DNA of 64,000 nucleotides. It comes from Wenzhouxiangella sp. XN201. Its GTDB lineage: Bacteria; Pseudomonadota; Gammaproteobacteria; Xanthomonadales; Wenzhouxiangellaceae. Positions within the stretch are counted from its first letter, which is position 1. The number at the start of each line of letters is the position of its first letter. This document shows, in pieces, positions 37,219 to 49,205 of the stretch. Where the stretch lies: assembly GCF_011008905.1 (NCBI RefSeq), contig NZ_JAAIVI010000017.1, positions 930,001-994,000 of the forward strand, in the 5' to 3' direction. Made by a program: the position numbers and the translations under genes. The notes under the pieces were generated by a model. The model ran no database searches. It was given only the letters and a program-made list of their open reading frames with translations, and was not told the origin of the DNA.

Positions 37219-38522
37219 TTGAAGATTTTGCGCCCGCTGTCGCCAGCGGAGCCACCACCACGCTTCTTCTGCATCCCGTCTTCGGGCCCGGCCAGGATGA
37301 GGCCTCGCAAACGGAATTCAGGCTGCTGGCGCGCTCGGCCGGCCTGAGGGTGGTCGACGAGGTGCTCTCACCACGCGATGCGCCCGACCCGAAGTTCCTG
37401 GTCGGTTCGGGCAAAGTCGACGAGGTGCGCGATCGCATGCAAGCGTCCGGCGCCGAACTGGTGCTGGTCAATGCCCGCTTGAGTCCGGTGCAGGAGCGTA
37501 ACCTGGCACGTGCGCTCGAGTGTGGCGTACTCGACCGTACCACGCTGATTCTCGACATCTTTGCCCAGCGTGCCCGCTCGCACGAGGGCAAGCTGCAGGT
37601 CGAGCTGGCCCAGCTCCGGCACCTGTCGACGCGCCTGGTTCGCGGCTGGACCCACCTTGAACGCCAGCGTGGCGGTATCGGCATGCGCGGGCCCGGCGAA
37701 ACCCAGCTCGAAACCGACCGCCGACTGCTCGGCATTCGCATTCGCCAGCTCACCAGTCGCCTGGCAAAGGTCCAGAAACGGCGGGAGCAGGGACGCCGTG
37801 CGCGCAAGCGCAATGACGTGCCGCTGGTGGCCCTGGTCGGCTATACCAATGCCGGCAAATCGACGCTGTTCAATCGACTGACCAGCGGAGAGGTGATGGC
37901 GCGCGACCAGTTGTTCGCCACCCTCGATCCGACCGTCCGGCGGATCGAAGATCTGGCCGGTTCGCCGGTGTTGATGTCCGACACGGTCGGATTCATCCGC
38001 GAGCTGCCGCATGAACTGGTGGCGGCCTTTCGTTCGACCCTGGAGGAAACCCTGTCGGCCAGCCTGATCGTGCACGTGATCGACGCGGCCGATCCCGATC
38101 GCCTGCAGCAGCAGGCGGTGGTCGAGGAAGTGCTCGACGACATCGGCGCCGGTGAATTGCCGATGCTCAAGGTCTTCAACAAGGTCGACCTGACCGAGCG
38201 CGACGCCGGGCTGGAGCGCGATGCGGCCGGCAGGATCACCGCGGTCTGGGTTTCGGCCGAGCGTGGCGACGGGCTCGAGGACCTGGCGACAGCGTTTCAC
38301 GAACTGCTCGCCGAAGGCCGCATTCGCCGCCGGATCCACTTGCCGCTCGATGGTCAGCGACTGCGGTCGAGACTGTTCGAGCTGGGCGTGGTGCGCAGCG
38401 AACAGATCGAGGCCGACGGCAGCAGCAGCCTGGATGTCGATCTGGACCAGCGAGATGCCCGCCGGCTGGCCCGAATGAAGGGCAACGACGGTCAACTGGC
38501 CGAACAACTCCTGTTAAACTAG
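37215..38522 (+). CDS. hflX: GTPase HflX, probably starting at a CTG codon
   Basis: A GTPase that splits stalled or stressed ribosomes. The G domain has [13 protein letters not shown] (G1), ADxxF-type [21 protein letters not shown] and NKVDL. The N-terminal HflX domain has [18 protein letters not shown] and [14 protein letters not shown]. The first ATG in frame (37350) would remove about 45 residues of that domain. Upstream the frame reads [20 protein letters not shown], which matches the family, and stays open to 37209. The only start-like codons there are CTG at 37215 (overlapping the hfq TGA) and ATT at 37218. GGAGGA at 37200-37205 is 9 nt before the CTG. This gives 435 residues, near E. 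coli HflX (426). Confidence 0.9.
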   Translation: MIEDFAPAVASGATTTLLLHPVFGPGQDEASQTEFRLLARSAGLRVVDEVLSPRDAPDPKFLVGSGKVDEVRDRMQASGAELVLVNARLSPVQERNLARALECGVLDRTTLILDIFAQRARSHEGKLQVELAQLRHLSTRLVRGWTHLERQRGGIGMRGPGETQLETDRRLLGIRIRQLTSRLAKVQKRREQGRRARKRNDVPLVALVGYTNAGKSTLFNRLTSGEVMARDQLFATLDPTVRRIEDLAGSPVLMSDTVGFIRELPHELVAAFRSTLEETLSASLIVHVIDAADPDRLQQQAVVEEVLDDIGAGELPMLKVFNKVDLTERDAGLERDAAGRITAVWVSAERGDGLEDLATAFHELLAEGRIRRRIHLPLDGQRLRSRLFELGVVRSEQIEADGSSSLDVDLDQRDARRLARMKGNDGQLAEQLLLN

Positions 38523-38628
38523 CCGGCGTACCCGATCGTGCCGGCATCCTGCCGGTCGTTTCGGTGCCGGCTGACGGAATGAGCCAAAGGCTCGACCGAC
38601 CAGCACAGCGCAATCTACGGAGATATCG

Positions 38629-39783
38629 ATGCCCTGGAATGAACCCGGACGCGGAAGCGGCGGTGGCGGTGACCGCGATCCCTGGAAAGGAGGCAACGGC
38701 CAGCAGCCGCCGGACCTCGACGAGGTATTTGCCAACGTACAGCGCCGCCTGAAGAAAATCATGGGCGGAGGCAATGGTGGTGACGGCAAGCGAGGCAGTT
38801 CCGGCGGGGGTTCTTTTGCGCCGATCATCGGCCTGATCGTCGTGCTGGCCCTGATCTGGGTGGCGTGGAGTTCGATTCATATCATCGACGAATCCGAGCG
38901 TGGTGTCGTGCTGCGATTCGGCGAGTACCACCGTACGCTCGATTCCGGCTTCAAGGTTACGCTGCCGGCGCCGGTCGAGACCGTGCTCACTGTCGACATC
39001 AGCCGGGTGCGCTCGCTGGAGAACTCCAGCCGCATGCTGACCGGTGACGAGAACCTGATCGACCTGGCCTACGCGGTGCAGTACCGCGTGTTCGAGCCCG
39101 AGAAGTTCCTGTTCAACGTCAACCAGCCCGAAGTGTCACTGGCACATGCTGCTGACAGTGCGATCCGCGAGATCGTGGGTACCAACAACATGGACTTCAT
39201 TCTCGAGATCGGCCGTGGCCAGATCGCTCTGGATACACAGCAACTGCTCGAGGAAATCATCGAACGCTATGACTCGGGCATCGAGATCACCTCGTTCAAC
39301 CTGCAGGAAGTGCGGCCGCCGTCCCAGGTCCGCCAGGCATTCGACGACGTCGTTCGGGCGCGTGAGGATCAGATCCGTTTCGCCAACGAAGCCCAGGCTT
39401 ACGCCAACCAGGAAGTACCGGAAGCCCGCGGGCGGGCGGCACGCATCATCGAGGAAGCCGAGGGTTATCGCGAAGCCAAGATTGCCCAGGCCACCGGTGA
39501 GGCCGATCGCTTCCTGGCGCTTCTCGAAGAATACGAACAGGCTCCAGAAGTGACCCGCGAACGCCTCTACATCGAAACCCTCGAGGGGGTTTACGGGCGT
39601 GCCGCCAAGGTACTGATGGATGTCGATTCAAGCAATAACATGATCTACCTGCCGCTTGACAAGATTCGCGACGGCAATCCGGCGCTGACGGCGCCGGCGC
39701 CGCTGATGAATCCGCAGAACCAGCAGGGCTCCGGCTCGAGCCAGAGTGATCCGCGCAGCCGCACTGGCAGGGAGGGCCGTTGA
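38629..39783 (+). CDS. hflK: FtsH protease modulator HflK
   Basis: A 384-residue inner-membrane protein that forms the HflKC cage around FtsH and restrains it. A Gly-rich cytoplasmic start (MPWNEPGRGSGGGG) leads to one membrane helix (about 65-85, FAPIIGLIVVLALIWVAW). The SPFH/band-7 domain follows in the periplasm (ESERGVVLRFGEY through LQEVRPPSQVRQAFDDVV), then a coiled coil (ARGRAARIIEEAEG) and a low-complexity tail. It is 106 nt after hflX; that gap has a GC-rich inverted sequence (38537-38570) without a T-tract. hflC follows immediately. Confidence 0.95.
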   Translation: MPWNEPGRGSGGGGDRDPWKGGNGQQPPDLDEVFANVQRRLKKIMGGGNGGDGKRGSSGGGSFAPIIGLIVVLALIWVAWSSIHIIDESERGVVLRFGEYHRTLDSGFKVTLPAPVETVLTVDISRVRSLENSSRMLTGDENLIDLAYAVQYRVFEPEKFLFNVNQPEVSLAHAADSAIREIVGTNNMDFILEIGRGQIALDTQQLLEEIIERYDSGIEITSFNLQEVRPPSQVRQAFDDVVRAREDQIRFANEAQAYANQEVPEARGRAARIIEEAEGYREAKIAQATGEADRFLALLEEYEQAPEVTRERLYIETLEGVYGRAAKVLMDVDSSNNMIYLPLDKIRDGNPALTAPAPLMNPQNQQGSGSSQSDPRSRTGREGR

Positions 39784-39784
39784 G

Positions 39785-41966
<2,182 letters not shown>

Positions 41967-41981
41967 TTGCCAGCTTTGGTT

Positions 41982-42133
41982 CACGCCAAGGCGCAAAGGT
42001 GCCAAGGTTGCCAAGATAAAGAAGACCGGATGTAGTGAACTGTTGTCGCTGGCACCCGTCATTGGGGGGGTTGCGCCTGAAGCGATACAATTTCATTTCT
42101 TTGCGTCCTTGGCGCCTTAGCGCCTTGGCGTGA
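41982..42133. repeat. CACGCCAAGG inverted element
   Basis: The left arm (41982-42015) has tandem units like CGCCAAGG, GCAAAGGT and GCCAAGGT. The right arm (42100-42133) reads CCTTGGCGCCTTAGCGCCTT and ends GGCGTGA, its reverse complement. About 85 bp separate them. It fills the purA-serS gap; serS starts 28 nt later. Confidence 0.82.
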
Positions 42134-42149
42134 GACAGACAACGCTTGA

Positions 42150-43444
<1,295 letters not shown>

Positions 43445-43445
<1 letters not shown>

Positions 43446-44518
43446 TGGCACACTCCATCCACAACTTCTCCGCCGGCCCGGCCATGCTTCCGGTCGAGGT
43501 GCGTGAGCGCCTGGCCGACGCACTGGCACCGTCGGGTGACGGCGCGCCCTCGATCGCCGAGATCTCGCATCGGGGGCCGCGGTTCACGGCCCTGGCCGAG
43601 GAGCTGCATCAGCGCCTGCGCGAGTTGACGGGCATCGGTGAGGAGCACGCCGTACTGTTGTTGCACGGCGGAGCGAACGGCCAGTTTGCGCAGTTGCCGA
43701 TGAACCTGGCCGTCGATCGCACCGCCGCCTTTCTGATTTCCGGCCACTGGGGAAAGAAAGCCCTGGCCGAGGCCGAGCGCGTGGCCCGCACCCAGGTGGT
43801 CGGTTCGAGTGAGGACAGTGGTTTTACCGACCTGCCCGAGATGGGGCATCTGCCGAGCGACTGCGCCTACCTCCACTACACCGGCAACGAGACCATTCAC
43901 GGCCTGCAGTACGAGCAGCCGCCCCAGGCTGCCGTGCCGCTGGCCGCCGACCTGTCCTCGGAGTTTCTCTCCCGGCCGTATCCCTATCGCGATATCGCCC
44001 TGACTTACGCCGGTGCGCAGAAGAATCTGGGGATCGCCGGATTGACCGTTGTTCTGATTCGCCACGACCTGCTCGAGCGCGTACCCGATACGCTGCCGCG
44101 GTTCCTGGACTATCGGACCTGGGTGAAGGACTTGAGCCTTTACAACACCCCGGCCAGCCTGGCCTGGTTCACGGCGCTGGAGATGCTGCGCTGGATCGAG
44201 CACCGCGGCGGGCTCGAAGTAATCGCCGAGCGCAACCGGGTCAAGGCGGAAACACTCTACCGGGCGATCGACGATTCGGATTTCTGGTCCAATCCTGTAG
44301 CCGAGCACTGTCGTTCTGTCATGAACGTGCCGTTCTGGCCGGCCGATGAGGCGCTGGTGCCGGATTTTGTCGAAGCGGCAGAGGCCTCCGGTCTGTACGG
44401 CCTGAAAGGCCATCGCGCCCTCGGCGGTCTGCGGGCGAGTCTGTACAATGCCCAGACCCTAGATGCGGTGGAGACCCTCGTTGACTTCATGCGGGAATTC
44501 GAGCGACGGTACGGATAA
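43445..44518 (+). CDS. serC: Phosphoserine aminotransferase
   Basis: A 357-residue pyridoxal-phosphate enzyme making phosphoserine (and serving pyridoxal synthesis). The start HNFSAGPAMLPVEV is the class V signature of SerC. HGGANGQFAQLPMNL and SGHWGKKA follow. The PLP lysine is in YAGAQKNLGIAGLTVV. The C-terminus has GLKGHRALGGLRASLYNA. ATG 43445 is preferred over TTG 43442. It opens the serC-pheA-hisC-aroA-cmk order known from pseudomonads. Confidence 0.97.
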
Positions 44519-45626
44519 AGTCGACCTCGACGAGGTTCGACAGCAGATCGACCGGCTCGACCAGCAGATCCAGGCCCTGATTGCCGAACGGGCCGACCTG
44601 GCACAGGCGGTGCGCGCCGCCAAGGGCGAGTCGGCGACGCCGGGCGATTACTACCGACCCGACCGCGAGGCCCAGGTGCTCCGTCGCGTGATCGAACGCA
44701 ATGACGGCCCGCTGGCCGACTCGGTCATGCTCAGGCTGTTTCGCGAGATCATGTCGGCCTGCCTGGCCCAGCAGGAGCCGCTGCGCGTCGCCTACCTGGG
44801 TCCCGAGGGCACGTTTACACAGCAGGCGGTATTCACCCAGTTCGGGCACTCGGTCAGCGCCAGTTCGGAGACGGGCATCGATGAGGTTTTCCGGCGGGTG
44901 CAGGGGGGCGAGGTCGACTTCGGTGTGGTACCGATCGAGAATTCATCCCAGGGCGTGGTCACCCACACGCTGGACATGTTCATGCATTCGGATGTGCGCA
45001 TCGCCGCCGAGGTCGAGTTGCGCATTCACCAGCACCTGCTGACCAAGGCCCGCTCGCTCGAAGAGATCGAGCGCGTCTATGCTCACCAGCAGTCGCTGTC
45101 GCAGTGCCGCATGTGGCTGGCCGGTCACCTGGAGCACGCCGAGTTGATTGCGGTCTCGAGCAATGCCGAGGCAGCGCGTCGCGTGCGCAATGCGCCGGAT
45201 GCCGCCGCGATTGCAGGTCGCAACGCGGCCGAGATCTACGGCCTGCCCGTGATGTTTGCCAATATCGAGGATCACGCCGACAATACGACGCGTTTTCTCG
45301 TGCTGGGGCGCGATTTGTTGCCGCCCTCGGGCGAGGACAAGACCACCCTGATGGTGGCCGGCCTGGACGGCCCGGGCGCGCTGTTCGGACTGATCGAGCC
45401 GCTGTCGAAGCACGGCGTCAACATGACCCGCATCGAGTCGCGCCCATCGCGTGAGCGCCGCTGGGCCTACGTGTTTTTCATTGACGTGGAAGGGCACGTG
45501 GATGACCCGGGCCTGAAGGAAGCCCTGGCCGAAATCGAGACCCGCGCCGCCCAGGTCCGCATCCTCGGCTGCTATCCGCGCGCGGTCGTGGGGCGGTTGC
45601 CGGGCGAGCGGGATGAATCTTCGTGA
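44463..45626 (+). CDS. pheA: Bifunctional chorismate mutase / prephenate dehydratase (P-protein)
   Basis: A 387-residue enzyme for the last steps to phenylpyruvate. The AroQ chorismate mutase helices span about 20-105 (VRQQIDRLDQQIQALIAERA). The prephenate dehydratase domain spans about 110-285, with YLGPEGTFTQQA, VPIENSSQGVV and the DNTTRFLVLG catalytic motif. The ACT feedback domain is at about 295-375 (GPGALFGLIEPLSKHGVNMTR, then the ESRPS phenylalanine site). The only usual in-frame starts are ATG 44463 and TTG 44481; both lie inside serC, giving a 38- to 56-nt overlap and a short N-terminal tail. The repeat copy at 45624 begins at its stop codon. Confidence 0.96.
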   Translation: MRWRPSLTSCGNSSDGTDKVDLDEVRQQIDRLDQQIQALIAERADLAQAVRAAKGESATPGDYYRPDREAQVLRRVIERNDGPLADSVMLRLFREIMSACLAQQEPLRVAYLGPEGTFTQQAVFTQFGHSVSASSETGIDEVFRRVQGGEVDFGVVPIENSSQGVVTHTLDMFMHSDVRIAAEVELRIHQHLLTKARSLEEIERVYAHQQSLSQCRMWLAGHLEHAELIAVSSNAEAARRVRNAPDAAAIAGRNAAEIYGLPVMFANIEDHADNTTRFLVLGRDLLPPSGEDKTTLMVAGLDGPGALFGLIEPLSKHGVNMTRIESRPSRERRWAYVFFIDVEGHVDDPGLKEALAEIETRAAQVRILGCYPRAVVGRLPGERDESS

Positions 45627-45779
45627 AACCGCAGATTACGCAGATTTGCACAGATTTTTGAATTTGCCTTCAGGGGCGGCATTTACGCGATCTCGCCCTC
45701 GCAGGCTTTCAATCCAGCAAGCAGCGATTCAACAAATGAAGATTTTTCTAATCTGCGAGAATCTGTGAAATCTGCGGTT
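45624..45779. repeat. TGAAACCGCAGATT inverted element, copy 3
   Basis: The left arm TGAAACCGCAGATTACGCAG continues with GATTTGCACAGATTT; the right arm ends CTGTGAAATCTGCGGTTA. TGA at 45624-45626 is the pheA stop codon. The spacer (about 85 bp) differs from those of the other copies. It separates pheA from hisC. Confidence 0.85.
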
Positions 45780-45812
45780 ACAAAAACTCACTTAGCAAAC
45801 TAAAAGAGCCGA

Positions 45813-46934
45813 ATGAAACAGCGAGACTATTCTGACCTGGCCGCGCCGGGTGTGCGGGAGCTCAAGCCTTACTTGCCGGGCAAGCCGATCTCCGAGCTTG
45901 AGCGCGAGTACGGGGTGAGCGACTCGATCAAGCTTGCCTCCAACGAGAATCCGCTCGGCGCCAGCCCGAAGGCGATCGAGGCTGCGCGGGCCGAGCTCGA
46001 CGACGTCTGGCTGTACCCGGACGCCAACGGGTTTCATCTCAAGCAGGCCCTGGCCGCGAAGCACGACGTGCCGGTCGAGGCCATCACGCTTGGCAACGGT
46101 TCCAACGATGTGCTGGTTTTCCTGGCGCAGGCTTTCCTGCAGCCGGGCCTGGAAGCGGTGTTTTCGCAGTACGCCTTTGCGGTCTATCCGATCGCCACGC
46201 AGATGGTGGGCGCGAAGGCCAATATCGCCCCGGCACTGCCGGCCGACCATCCCACGATGCCGCTGGGGCATGACCTGCGTGGCCTGTTCGAGCGGGTCGG
46301 GGAGAAGACCCGACTGGTGTTCGTCGCCAATCCGAACAATCCCACCGGCACCTGGCTGGACGGCAACCGCCTGAAGGATTTCATCGGCTCGCTGCCGCCG
46401 CATGTGATCTGCGTGGTCGACGAGGCCTACACCGAGTACGCCGAGTCCGACACGCTGGGGGATGCCTCGACCTGGCTGGAGGAGTTTCCCAACCTGGTCG
46501 TTACCCGCACCTTCTCCAAGGCCTACGGCCTGGCCGGCTTGCGCGTGGGTTATGCGCTGTCCAATCCGGGTATCGCCGATCTTCTCAACCGTGTGCGCCC
46601 GGCCTTCAACGTCAACGCACCGGCCCTGGCGGCCGCGCGCGCGGCACTCGACGATCACGAGTTCATCGCCGAGACCCGGCGCATGAACAGTGCCGGCATG
46701 CAGCAACTGACGGAAGGGTTCGAGAATCTGGGCCTGACGGTCATTCCCTCGGCCGCCAATTTCCTGCTGGTCGGATTCGATCGGCCCGGCGCGGAGCTCA
46801 ACGAGGCTCTGCTCAGGCGCGGCGTGATCGTGCGTCCGGTCGGCAACTACGGCCTGGACAACTACCTGCGCATCACCATCGGCACGTCCGGGCAGAACGA
46901 GCGATTGCTCGCTGCCCTGGCCGAAGTGCTCTAG
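45813..46934 (+). CDS. hisC: Histidinol-phosphate aminotransferase
   Basis: A 373-residue class I/II aminotransferase using PLP, for histidine synthesis, and in pseudomonads also able to act on aromatic amino acids. Motifs: KLASNENPLGASPKA, TLGNGSNDVLVFLAQAF, FVANPNNPTGTW, CVVDEAYTEYAE and TRTFSKAYGLAGLRVGY (PLP lysine). Its place between pheA and aroA suggests the aromatic-type HisC. In pseudomonads tyrA sits next; here aroA follows after 3 nt, so tyrA is missing from the cluster. Confidence 0.95.
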   Translation: MKQRDYSDLAAPGVRELKPYLPGKPISELEREYGVSDSIKLASNENPLGASPKAIEAARAELDDVWLYPDANGFHLKQALAAKHDVPVEAITLGNGSNDVLVFLAQAFLQPGLEAVFSQYAFAVYPIATQMVGAKANIAPALPADHPTMPLGHDLRGLFERVGEKTRLVFVANPNNPTGTWLDGNRLKDFIGSLPPHVICVVDEAYTEYAESDTLGDASTWLEEFPNLVVTRTFSKAYGLAGLRVGYALSNPGIADLLNRVRPAFNVNAPALAAARAALDDHEFIAETRRMNSAGMQQLTEGFENLGLTVIPSAANFLLVGFDRPGAELNEALLRRGVIVRPVGNYGLDNYLRITIGTSGQNERLLAALAEVL

Positions 46935-46937
46935 TCG

Positions 46938-48233
46938 ATGCGGCTGGTTATCAATCCCGCGGAGCGGGCACTGCGCGGCGTCTACCGACCGCCGGGCGAC
47001 AAGTCCATTTCGCACCGGGCGGCGATTCTCGGCGGCCTGGCCGCCGGCGAGACCGAGATTCATGGTTTTCTCGACAGTGCCGATACGCGCGCGACGCTGT
47101 CGGCCATGCAGCAGCTGGGTGCGCGCATCGACGAATCGAATGGCATCATCCGCATGCAGGGCGGTTCGCTTTGCGCACCGTCAGAAGCCCTCGATCTGGG
47201 CAATTCGGGCACCGGCATGCGCCTGCTGGCCGGCGCGCTGGCCGGTCACCCGGACCTGATCGGCCAGCGGGTCACGCTGACCGGAGATGAGTCGCTGTCG
47301 CGGCGACCGATGGCGCGCATCATCGAGCCGCTGGCGCACATGGGTGCAAGGATTACCAGCGACGACGGGCATGCGCCGCTGGCGATCAAGCCTTCGAACC
47401 TGTCCGGCAAGCGGCACGCACTGAGCGTTGCCAGCGCGCAGGTCAAGTCGGCCCTGCTGCTGGCGGGGGTGTTTGCCGAAGGCGACACCGTCGTGCTCGA
47501 GCCGGGCGTAAGCCGCGATCACACCGAACGCATGCTGCCGGCCTTCGGGGCGATCCTGCACGACGGTGAGCCAGGCGTGGCCATTCGCGGACGGCAGGAA
47601 TTGACGGGTACTCGCATCGAAGTGCCCGGCGATCTGTCCTCTGCCGCCTTCGTTCTGGGGGCCGGTTTGTTGGTCGGAGACTCGGAGATCGAACTGGAAG
47701 GCGTTGGCCTCAATCCGACGCGCAGCGGCGTGATCGATATCGTTCGGGCCATGGGTGCCGGGCTCAGGATCGACGGGGATCAGACGGCAGGTGGCGAGCC
47801 GACGGGTCGGCTGAGGGTCGACGCCGGAGTCTTGCACGGCGTCGATATTGCCCCCGACCTCGTGCCACTGGCCATCGACGAGTTCCCCCTGATCATGGCC
47901 CTGGCGGCTGCGGCAGAGGGTCGCACGCGGATCCGCGGTGCCAGCGAGCTGCGGGTCAAGGAATCGGATCGCATCGCCGTCATGTGCCGTGAACTGGCGC
48001 GGCTGGGTGTCGAAGTCGAAGAGCTCGACGACGGGGCCGTCATCACCGGTGGCCGGATTTGCGCCGGCGAAGTCGACAGCCATGGCGATCACCGCGTGGC
48101 CATGAGCCTGGCCGTGCTGGCCCTGGTGGCAGAGGGGCCGGTGGTGATCGACAATGCTGATTGGATTCGGACCAGTTATCCGGGGTTTGTCGACGACATG
48201 CGGGGTCTGGGGGCGGAACTGGAATGGAAGTGA
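46938..48233 (+). CDS. aroA: 3-phosphoshikimate 1-carboxyvinyltransferase (EPSP synthase)
   Basis: A 431-residue shikimate-pathway enzyme. PPGDKSISHRAAILGGLA holds the substrate lysine and serines; GNSGTGMRLLAGALAG, TGDESLSRRPM and RIRGASELRVKESDRI follow. The last is the standard active-site region with Lys and Glu. The start is ATG 46938 with only 3 nt after hisC. The sequence GNSGTGMR (Gly in the loop that sets glyphosate response) is of the ordinary GNAGT/GNSGT class. An octamer repeat begins 3 nt after the stop. Confidence 0.97.
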   Translation: MRLVINPAERALRGVYRPPGDKSISHRAAILGGLAAGETEIHGFLDSADTRATLSAMQQLGARIDESNGIIRMQGGSLCAPSEALDLGNSGTGMRLLAGALAGHPDLIGQRVTLTGDESLSRRPMARIIEPLAHMGARITSDDGHAPLAIKPSNLSGKRHALSVASAQVKSALLLAGVFAEGDTVVLEPGVSRDHTERMLPAFGAILHDGEPGVAIRGRQELTGTRIEVPGDLSSAAFVLGAGLLVGDSEIELEGVGLNPTRSGVIDIVRAMGAGLRIDGDQTAGGEPTGRLRVDAGVLHGVDIAPDLVPLAIDEFPLIMALAAAAEGRTRIRGASELRVKESDRIAVMCRELARLGVEVEELDDGAVITGGRICAGEVDSHGDHRVAMSLAVLALVAEGPVVIDNADWIRTSYPGFVDDMRGLGAELEWK

Positions 48234-48236
48234 ACG

Positions 48237-48383
48237 TTGGCTGGTTGGCTGGTTTGCTAGTTCGATAATAGCCGCAGGTGGAGTCGGCCTATAATCGCGT
48301 GCCAACAAGCCAACAAGCCAACAAGCCAACAAGCCAACAGAATCCAGTGAACCAGCCAACCAGCCAACCAGCCAACCAGCCAA
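48237..48383. repeat. Octamer repeat element covering the cmk start
   Basis: The left arm GTTGGCTGGTTGGCTGG (48237-48260) is followed by a 40-bp unique part with TATAAT. Then come five GCCAACAA/GCCAACAG units (48301-48340) and four CCAGCCAA units (48352-48383). Arms and arrays are reverse complements. The last array is coding (N-terminus of CMP kinase). The 8-bp unit is not a multiple of three. Confidence 0.88.
48290..48295 (+). promoter_or_regulatory. Possible -10 element for cmk
   Basis: A perfect TATAAT lies between the repeat arms. No good -35 is seen at 16-18 nt, so activity is uncertain. It would start transcription near 48302, about 45 nt before the GTG at 48347. Confidence 0.35.
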
Positions 48384-49075
48384 CCACCGGCGAACCGCCG
48401 GTCCTCACCATCGATGGCCCCTCCGGTGCCGGCAAGGGCGCGGTTTCCGCGGCTGTGGCCGAGCGCCTGGGCTGGCATCTGCTCGATTCCGGCGCGGTTT
48501 ACCGGGCGGTGGCGCTTGCGGCGCTCGATCGCGGCGTGGATGCCGGGGACGAGGCGGGGCTGGTGGCCCTGTGTGAAGGGCTGGACCTGCGCTTCGAACC
48601 GGGGAAGGACGGAATTGCCGTGCTGCTCGACGGCGTGCCCGTCGACCAGAGGCTGCGCAGCGAAGCGGTTTCCCTGATGGCCTCGCAGGTGGCTTCCCAG
48701 CCGGAAGTGCGGCGCGCCCTGCTGGGGCTGCAGCGGCAGTTCCGGCAGTTACCGGGCCTGGTGGCGGACGGGCGCGATATGGGCACGGTGGTGTTTGCCG
48801 ATGCCCCGGTCAAGGTATTTCTCGACGCCAGCGTCGAGGAACGTGCGCATCGGCGGCATAAACAGTTGAAAGAAAAAGGAGAAAGTGTTAAATTCTCCCG
48901 TCTTTTTCGCGACCTCGCCGAACGCGACCGCCGCGATCGTGAGCGGGCCGTTTCGCCGACGGTTCCGGCCGATGATGCGGTGGTTGTCGATTCGACCGAA
49001 TTGGCGCTGGACGAGGTGGTGCAGCGACTGCTCGGCCTGGTCGAGGAACGACTGGGTCGCGAAGAGAAAAATTGA
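48347..49075 (+). CDS. cmk: Cytidylate kinase with a repeat-encoded N-terminus
   Basis: A 242-residue kinase for CMP and dCMP. The P-loop LTIDGPSGAGKGAVSAAVAE is near the start, with LLDSGAVYRAVALAA, ADGRDMGTVVFADAPVKVFL and RDRREA-type RDLAERDRRDRERAV in the lid region. Oddity: the residues before the P-loop (NQPTSQPANQPTTGEPP) are encoded by the octamer array. No canonical start codon lies between the array and the P-loop, so translation must begin at or before GTG 48347; GTG 48299 and GTG 48278 are alternatives passing through both arrays. The start is thus uncertain, the product is not. Confidence 0.93.
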   Translation: MNQPTSQPANQPTTGEPPVLTIDGPSGAGKGAVSAAVAERLGWHLLDSGAVYRAVALAALDRGVDAGDEAGLVALCEGLDLRFEPGKDGIAVLLDGVPVDQRLRSEAVSLMASQVASQPEVRRALLGLQRQFRQLPGLVADGRDMGTVVFADAPVKVFLDASVEERAHRRHKQLKEKGESVKFSRLFRDLAERDRRDRERAVSPTVPADDAVVVDSTELALDEVVQRLLGLVEERLGREEKN

Positions 49076-49205
49076 GTCGAGTACCGGCCCCGCGTGTGCG
49101 GAGGTCGGATTTTTTCACGAGCGTCTTTCGTGACGCGGAAACCAAGAGAGAAAGCGGACCTTGAATGCTAACGCCGCGCAGATCTTGCAGGAAGAACCAA
49201 GCGTA

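Noticed and set aside
38523-38628. Terminator between hflX and hflK
   Set aside because: A GC-rich inverted sequence exists but no T-tract follows, and the genes normally form one operon.
48301-48383. CRISPR array
   Set aside because: Units are only 8 bp and directly adjacent with no unique spacers; no cas genes are present.
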